Assembly: GCF_965363235.1 (NCBI RefSeq)
Contig: NC_134847.1
Span: 63,458,439-63,522,438 of the forward strand
Direction: 5' to 3'
DNA: 64,000 bases
DNA from: Mytilus galloprovincialis
Lineage: Eukaryota > Mollusca > Bivalvia > Mytilida > Mytilidae
The position numbers and the translations under genes were made by a program. This document shows, piece by piece, positions 58,031-64,000 of this stretch. The notes under the pieces were generated by a model. The model made no database searches. It was not told the origin of the DNA and saw nothing but the letters and a program-made list of their open reading frames with translations. The number at the start of each line of letters is the position of its first letter. The first letter of the stretch is position 1.

Positions 58031-58614
58031 GTGTACTTGGACGTTGTCTAAGAATATATGACATTTGTCATCAGAAGGAGCGTCAGACAATGTCAAAAGT
58101 GAAGCAGTTATCGATTTCATTTAGGGAAAGGAATGGTAACCCGAAACATTGGGATAGCCATTTACCAATTGCAATGTCACTTGATTTGTCTTTATACTCT
58201 GTGATCAGTCAATGTAAAAGTATGAATTTACCTGTAACTTACCTGTAAATCCAATTAGGAAAAAATATAAAATCGGTGCAAATGAAAAAATAAAATCGGC
58301 GCAAATGTCATACGCCCGTAATTAGAATGGCTGAATGGCTCTTAATAATTGAATGGATTCGTGAATATACCCCCACCCCCTGGAATCGAGCAAAAAAAAA
58401 TTAAATTGAAAATTATTGAAGAAAACCGCTAAGATCATGTGCACTACTAGCTTGAACTATAATCCCAAGGAAATCTTTCGACTCAAATGCATTTCAGGCA
58501 GATGCAAGAAAAAAGTTGATAAGAAAAATAAGCAGATTAAATTTAAAGAGCAGGCAGGTGTATATCGATTAGGTAATTAAGAATTGAAAAAAAAAAACCA
58601 TTTCGAAGCATTCG

Positions 58615-58860
58615 ATGTACAATCAGACAAGGCACATTTCTTGTGTTGCAGAGCTTTGTGCTGGGTTATCAAAAAGGCCTGTGTATATGATAAATGAAAC
58701 AGATTTAAAGAAGTTTGATCTCAGTTCCTTTTCAATCCTTTATCAAATGCTAGTCCCCCCGTATATGCATGACATATTTGTCACTGAACTTTTAACATTT
58801 AAAAGTCAAATCCAAACCAGATGCGTGGAAAAAATGGGGAGACAAGTCTATTTTACATAA
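58615..58860 (+). other. Unrecognised 81-codon open frame
   Basis: An ATG-to-TAA frame contains RPVYMINETDLKKFDLSSFS and FVTELLTFKSQIQTRCVEKM. Composition is protein-like, but no family, splice partner or regulatory signal was recognised. Confidence 0.2.
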
Positions 58861-59745
58861 ATCGAATCAAGTACTTAAGGACATTTTACTTCCTGTTTAT
58901 GCGTAACGATAATACGCACTTTATTTGGCCGACCAACCAAAACATTGTACCGGAAGGTAGGATTTTATAGTTTGTACAATACAAGTTTTTATGAGTCTTC
59001 TTTTGAAGTTTGAGTCATAAATAATACTAAACTATTCGCATTCATTTTGTCTTAATTATTCGCAATTTATACATTTAAGTTTTTGCATGGAATCTTTATA
59101 CTTTGGTCTGGAACTAATAACTGAACTCCTGTTTTGTATATTTTTTATCAATACTTCTAGCTCATCTAGAAGTTTTAAAATGTATATATGGGTTAATTTT
59201 CTTGAAATACGTTTTGAGTATATAATTTTTAGTATATGTACAGTGCAACATTATCATGATTATGAACAATATGTTGTGTGCTCTGATAAAATGTCAAGTT
59301 TCACGTTTGTGTATGTGTGTGTATTTATATATTTTGAGACACCTCGAATTAATATGACCTTTTCAGTTCATTTAGAAATTCTTTAATTTTTAAAGAATAT
59401 AAGGTTACATTGATTTGCGTCATAACTGATTTACTCTTTTTAATTTACAGAGTTTAACATCTCAAAAATCTCAATATGTTTATTTTAATCAATGAACCAA
59501 ATTCCTTAATAGAATGGGTAAACCTTAAATAAATCCAAAGATAGAGAATGTCAATTTGTTTTGTCTGGTCGCTGAAATCTTTTCAAAACTAAGTTAACTT
59601 CAACAATGAAACTTTAGTCAAGAAATATTAATTCATTTAGTCAAATATCAACAATGTACAAATGTAGATAAAACTAATATAGGAAGCATAAAATGCACTT
59701 CTACATCTAAGGATAACACATGAAAGCGTTATACCACTTATCTAT

Positions 59746-59905
59746 CAGTGGCGGATGCAGGAATTTTCGAAAGGGGGGGTGCTAGCCCAGGGCAAAGGGG
59801 GGGTGCAGGGGGGGTGCAAACATATGTCCCGATTCAAATGCATTGATCGGCCAAAATAAAGGGGGGGTGCGGACCCCCGGAACCCCCCCTCTGGATCCGC
59901 CACTG
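59746..59905. mobile_element. 160-bp MITE, second CAGTGGCGGAT copy with 5-bp target duplication
   Basis: It begins CAGTGGCGGATGCAG and ends CTGGATCCGCCACTG, flanked by TCTAT on both sides (59741-59745 and 59906-59910). The interior carries AAGGGGGGGTGC repeats. Confidence 0.93.
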
Positions 59906-60494
59906 TCTATGAAGAAGTCATTGAGTGTATGCATAAGCTACAGACTCGAGGACGTAGGCTCGGTGCGGTGTATAAAATTTGCATCTTATTGTTGTTAATG
60001 CATAATTATGAATATCTATAAAACCTGGATTAATCGACCATTTTCTTCATGAGGAAATTCGTGTACCAAATCAGGAATATGACAGTTGTTTCCCTTTCGT
60101 TTGAGGTATTTGAGCCTTTATTTCGCACTTTCCGGTTGAATTTTCATTTTAGTTCATTATTTTTGCTATTTAAATTGTTACAGTAATTTATCCAAAAAAA
60201 TGGTAAAGCATGATATACATTGCAGGATATTCAATTACAATTAATTGTATACCGTCGTAAATCTACCTTTTAAGTTATCGGTTGAAAAACAAATCCTATT
60301 TACAGTATAAATTAAAATATAATTTATAACAATAGTGAATTCAAAGATCATAAAAGTATATTGAATCTACCAAAAACATTCACAATGTTCACAAGAAATT
60401 ATTTTGCAAGAAATTGGTCTTTAAATTTATAATGTTCAAGGGTGTATAAATACAGATCAAAATATTGAGATTGGTCATCTAAAAGTATCTAAAA

Positions 60495-60820
60495 GTACAA
60501 TTCAAAACAGAAACTCCCTTACCAACTGGCAAAACCAAAACTCAAACCCCTCAAGACGAATGGAAAACATCTGACGTTTTCCTGACTTGGTTCAGGCATT
60601 TCCTTATGTAGAGAAAGGTTGATTAAACTTTGGGTTAAAACGTGCTCAACCTATCACGTGTATGAGAGTCGCATACAATTCCATTATATTTACAAATAAG
60701 TGTGAACAAAACAAACAGAGTTAATAAATGTAAAAAAATAGGGGTACATCACTTAACATTGTGTTCTAATCTTCACCACTATGAAAACAAACAATGGCCG
60801 GGTTGTTGTCTCTTTGACAC
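60495..60820 (+). repeat. Dispersed repeat family B copy and adjoining short repeat
   Basis: 60495-60640 carries CCTGACTTGGTTCAGGCATT and TATGTAGAGAAAGGTTGATT. 60799-60818 carries CGGGTTGTTGTCTCTTTGAC. Confidence 0.65.
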
Positions 60821-61099
60821 ATTCCCCATTTCCATTTTCAATTTTAAATATGTTAACAAAAAAACCTAAATGGCATATGGACGAAGCAAAACTGAAAGAC
60901 GAGAATGGCAAAAAAAAAACCCAACATCAAAAGGATATTACCAAAACTGGACTAAAGTGTAAAGGTAATTTTTTTACAAAGACAAGTAAAAGAACCCTTT
61001 GCCACGTAATTAAGCTGATAAACAACTTAATTACCCATAACTTATACTTCAAGACCATCATGTATTATTTGTGAAGTTGATACTAAATATTTATTAAAT

Positions 61100-62190
61100 A
61101 GGTCTTGGTATCATCCGATAAACCCTTTTTTTCAAGAAAAAGGATAAGACGTTCTTTGACATAACCCTGATTCATCAACTTTCTGCTAAGCCACTGGTGA
61201 TTTTTTAAAAAGTCTGAGAAGCAGCTGTAGGTTCACGAATACCGAAAAGGGTGCCAAATGTATATTCAACAGCTTTTGATTTTGACATTTGATTAGGGAC
61301 ATTCCTTTTAGATTTTTCCTCAGAGATTTTACTTTTTCACCATATGTAGCTATAGTTGGTGTACTGATACTAAGTTTGAGGTAATGATAACTCAAAAATA
61401 TCGTTTGTCATACATTCTGTTACTGAGATGACTGCTTATGTGAAATTCGAGGAACAAGTAAAAAAATGAGGCGGAGGAAGCAGTTCCTTTTTTTTCTTTA
61501 ATTTCTAGTAATACATGTACTATTTGAACCAAATCAGAAAAGTTTGAATTGGTATAGCATAAAAGAACAGCCATATATCTATTAAAACGTGAAATTAAAT
61601 GAACTGGCTTATTTGATATTTTTGTTTTTAACAAGTGTTTGAAGGAACAACGACTCATATGAAAAGATGTCCAAGATAAATTATTGTTTAAAATGCTTGA
61701 ATTCTTAACAATGTTTACAATGTTTACTATGTACCCCCCCCCCCCCCCCCCCTTTTGTTTTTAACGAAAGCAGATGTGAAGAGCTTGTTGTTTTAAAAAT
61801 AACATTGCAGTATGGAATGTCGTGCCTCAGAGTGTCTATTAAAAGTTAAAATCATCACTTGAGCCCATTTTATTCACAAAAAGACCGTACAGGTTAGGTC
61901 AAGGAAGATCTCGGATGGTTGAAGAGGTTTCATTTTATTCCCTTGCCGTGAACATCATGTTTACATACGGATAAGAAATCTGCAGTATGTTTTTCTTTAT
62001 AAAGTATATTGCTAACAAGAAATACAACAATATTATTTTATATGCTATGTAAAACAATTTTCATTAATTTTTACATGCGAACCTCTTATATTTCATTAAA
62101 ACATTTCATAGAAATATAGACTATCATAATGTTACATAAAATTGCTTCGCTTATGATTTCATTTTGTTTCCTTTTCATATTTCAAAGCAG
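61100..62190. other. Intergenic stretch upstream of the right-edge gene
   Basis: No exon was recognised. A run of C lies at about 61735-61752. A family-like AG acceptor (TTTCATATTTCAAAGCAG|) ends at 62190, just before the next gene's ATG. Confidence 0.4.
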
Positions 62191-62215
62191 ATATATGATA
62201 TAAAAAAAAAGAAAA

Positions 62216-62662
62216 ATGAGCCTAAGTTTGAGGGATATTGTAGAAGATATATTATATGGTAAAATCACAGATATTGATATTTGGAACAAACTTAGACATT
62301 ATTTTAGTGAACAATGGGACGGACAACCAGAATTTGTAGCTGTTCTAAATTTGTCAGGAAGACAGTTAGGTGATCAGATAAAAAATGTCACAAACACATT
62401 CAGTTACTTCGATGCTCTTGAAAATACTTTTAGCGATAATAATGATTTACTGGAGTTTTTAATTAATTTAACTGGATATTTAAATTATCACACTGAATTA
62501 GGATCGGTCAATGTCAAAGACAGTCTAAAGGAGTTTCGGAAAAATTTGAAAGAAGTACGACAGCAGTGTGTTAAAAGAGGAATTTTCCATGATAGAAACT
62601 TTGTTGGTAGAGAATCACACATTAAAAGAATGGAAGACGAAATCAAAACGGGGACTTCAAAA
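62216..62662 (+). CDS. First coding exon of a possible STAND-type NTPase (truncated by the window)
   Basis: ATG at 62216 opens 149 codons before a good donor, TCAAAA|GTTAAGT, at 62663; the open frame itself stops at 62674. Residues 1-110 look all-helical (MSLSLRDIVEDILYGKITDI; LLEFLINLTGYLNYHTELGS), as in a death-fold or similar adaptor domain, but no signature was recognised. Residues about 115-149 read VRQQCVKRGIFHDRNFVGRE then SHIKRMEDEIKTGTSK. An F-V-G-R-E box followed by a helix commonly precedes the P-loop of NB-ARC and related STAND ATPases, so the Walker A loop should open the next exon. No such exon was found up to 64000. A polypyrimidine-AG site just upstream (62190) suggests a 5' untranslated exon further left. 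Function is unproven; immune or apoptotic signalling would be the usual role. Confidence 0.5.
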
Positions 62663-62809
62663 GTTAAGTATTAAATCATATTTAATTAAACGGTTTTAAG
62701 TTATATATTTTTACACTTATAAATATAATAATATTTTTTAACATTGCCATATAAGCGGGAGGTTTAGCAAGTAAACCAGGTTCAACCCACTATTGTCCTG
62801 TACAAAATA

Positions 62810-63010
62810 AAGAATCTGGCAGTTGTCATCAAATATTCCGTTTATATGTATGTTGGTCTTTGTTTTTATGGCAGTTAAGTGTTTCTGTTGTTCCCTTGTT
62901 TTCCTTTTATAGTTGATGTGTTTCCCTCTGTTTAAGTTTGTATCCCGTATTTGTTTTCCCCTTAGTCGATTTATGCTTTTTTGAACAGCGGTATACTACT
63001 CTTGCCTTTT
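62810..63010 (-). repeat. Dispersed repeat family B, inverted, in the first intron of the right-edge gene
   Basis: TATGTTGGTCTTTGTTTTTA, TGTTTCCCTCTGTTTAAGTT and GAACAGCGGTATACTACTCT are reverse-complement matches to the copy at 63770. Confidence 0.75.
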
Positions 63011-63769
63011 TTAAGTATTTAACTAAAAGCAAAAATTGAAAGAATCCTCCAGTAAATAAATGTTTGAAGAGATAAGATCACAAATGTGTTTCCTACACCC
63101 CACGCTTCTTAAGATAAGCAAAGTCTATTCTTTGATATTGGAAACCATAAAAAATGATTAGGACTAAATATTTGTTTTGTATAATGCCATAAAAACAGAT
63201 ATTGCTGTTGAAATTCCGTCATAACACAACTTATCGTTTAATAGGAGTTACGGGTACAAAGTATGTGGTCTCTTTTGTAGACATGACAAATTCAATGTCC
63301 TTACAAGGACTCGAAAGAATAATAGATTAATAAGGAAACGATGATAAGTGATCATTCGAAGAAAAAAAAAACGACTCATAGACGAACTAAGACTTCAAAA
63401 CAAAAACGACTCCAAGTCTCAAATACTGCACAGAAAACCAAAATTTACGTTTTACTATTAGAAACCACAGTTATTATATACATTTATGAAAAAATGTACA
63501 CAATGGTGTCTGTAAGACAGTACCATTTTAAATCTAAAACCCTGTTTCAGCGGAAACACGGATACATGAGTTTTTTTTTACGTTTGGTGAAATCAGTGTT
63601 AAATTTTGCAAACGGTTTAAAAAATAAGGTTGGAGATGCATGCAAAGACTTATTTTACATTCTTTGTAATTAGGTCAGTGGTTAAGAAGTTGTTGCAAAT
63701 AAATAATGCTCATCAAATTTGTTAGGATGGAGAATTTAGTCTTTTACAGTATGTAACTTAATAAAGGCA

Positions 63770-64000
63770 ACATTAGTATACCGCTGTTCGAAATTCATAA
63801 ATCGATTGAGAAAAAAAAAACAAATCCATGTTGCAAACTAAAACTGAGGGAAACACATCAAATATAACAGAAACACAACACTAAAAAGTAACACACACAG
63901 AAACGAACTATAATATAACAATGGCCATATTCCTGACTTGGTACAGGACATTTTAAGAAACAAATGGTTGGTTGATCCTGGTTTTGTGGCTAGCCAAACC
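63770..64000 (+). repeat. Dispersed repeat family B, fullest copy (runs off the window)
   Basis: Landmarks in order are AAAGGCAACATTAGTATACC, GAAATTCATAAATCGATTGA, AAACTGAGGGAAACACATCA, ACGAACTATAATATAACAAT, CCTGACTTGGTACAGGACAT and TTTTGTGGCTAGCCAAACC. It shows that the blocks seen separately at 33540, 36190, 37060 and 62810 are parts of one repeat. Confidence 0.8.

Larger units (their letters stand above)
57371..58324 (-). mobile_element. Mutator-like derivative with ATTTGCGCCGATTTT subterminal repeats and a FLYWCH relic
   Basis: Ends are TAATTAGCGGCGTTTTGC and, inverted, TAATTACGGGCGTATGAC. Each is followed by repeats of CATTTGCGCCGATTTT (four left, two right) and by ACAGGTAAATTACAGG-type blocks, for about 110-bp inverted ends. 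GAACGG (57365-57370) and GAATGG (58325-58330) outside may be a target duplication with one change. Inside are a family A piece (57511-57552), a FLYWCH-like open frame (57765-57923, minus) and a reverse-transcriptase tail fragment (57932-58030). Confidence 0.65.

Noticed and set aside
63341-63673. 110-codon plus frame as the next exon of the right-edge gene
   Set aside because: It has no P-loop and no convincing acceptor, and its first half is a low-complexity lysine/threonine run.

Overview
The window looks like nuclear DNA of a bivalve mollusc, most likely a marine mussel (Mytilus or a close relative). It is AT-rich, its genes have short exons and long introns, and it is packed with dispersed repeats and small inverted-repeat DNA transposons of the kind common in mussel genomes. 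The species call rests on remembered repeat motifs and is inference. The gene calls rest on exons translated by hand, with splice sites and reading phases checked.

Layout. 1-3028 is the right end of a satellite array with a 346-bp two-monomer unit. 3029-8221 is gene-poor and holds small inverted-repeat elements, one with a Mutator-like transposase remnant. 8222-13583 is a 5'-truncated LINE on the minus strand, split inside its reverse transcriptase by about 3 kb that contains a foldback-type palindrome made of tandem repeats. 13584-24540 is transposon-rich: a hAT-like element with a clean target duplication, a 4.9-kb element with terminal inverted repeats, and inside it a possible two-exon minus-strand gene. 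25952-29405 holds four coding exons of mitochondrial ribosomal protein L23 (plus strand; the first exon was not found). 35588-53477 holds a complete 13-exon coding region for tryptophan hydroxylase (minus strand, 577 aa), tail to tail with MRPL23. Intron 4 of the hydroxylase contains a 2.3-kb inverted repeat. 53.5-62.2 kb is intergenic repeat sequence with two copies of one 5-bp-TSD MITE and a FLYWCH-bearing Mutator-like derivative. At 62216 a plus-strand gene begins that may encode a STAND-type NTPase; its remaining exons lie beyond the right edge.

The two well-supported genes are functionally unrelated. Tryptophan hydroxylase is the rate-limiting enzyme of serotonin synthesis. MRPL23 is a core protein near the exit tunnel of the mitochondrial ribosome. 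Nothing suggests co-regulation. No tRNA, rRNA, CRISPR or prokaryote-type feature was seen.
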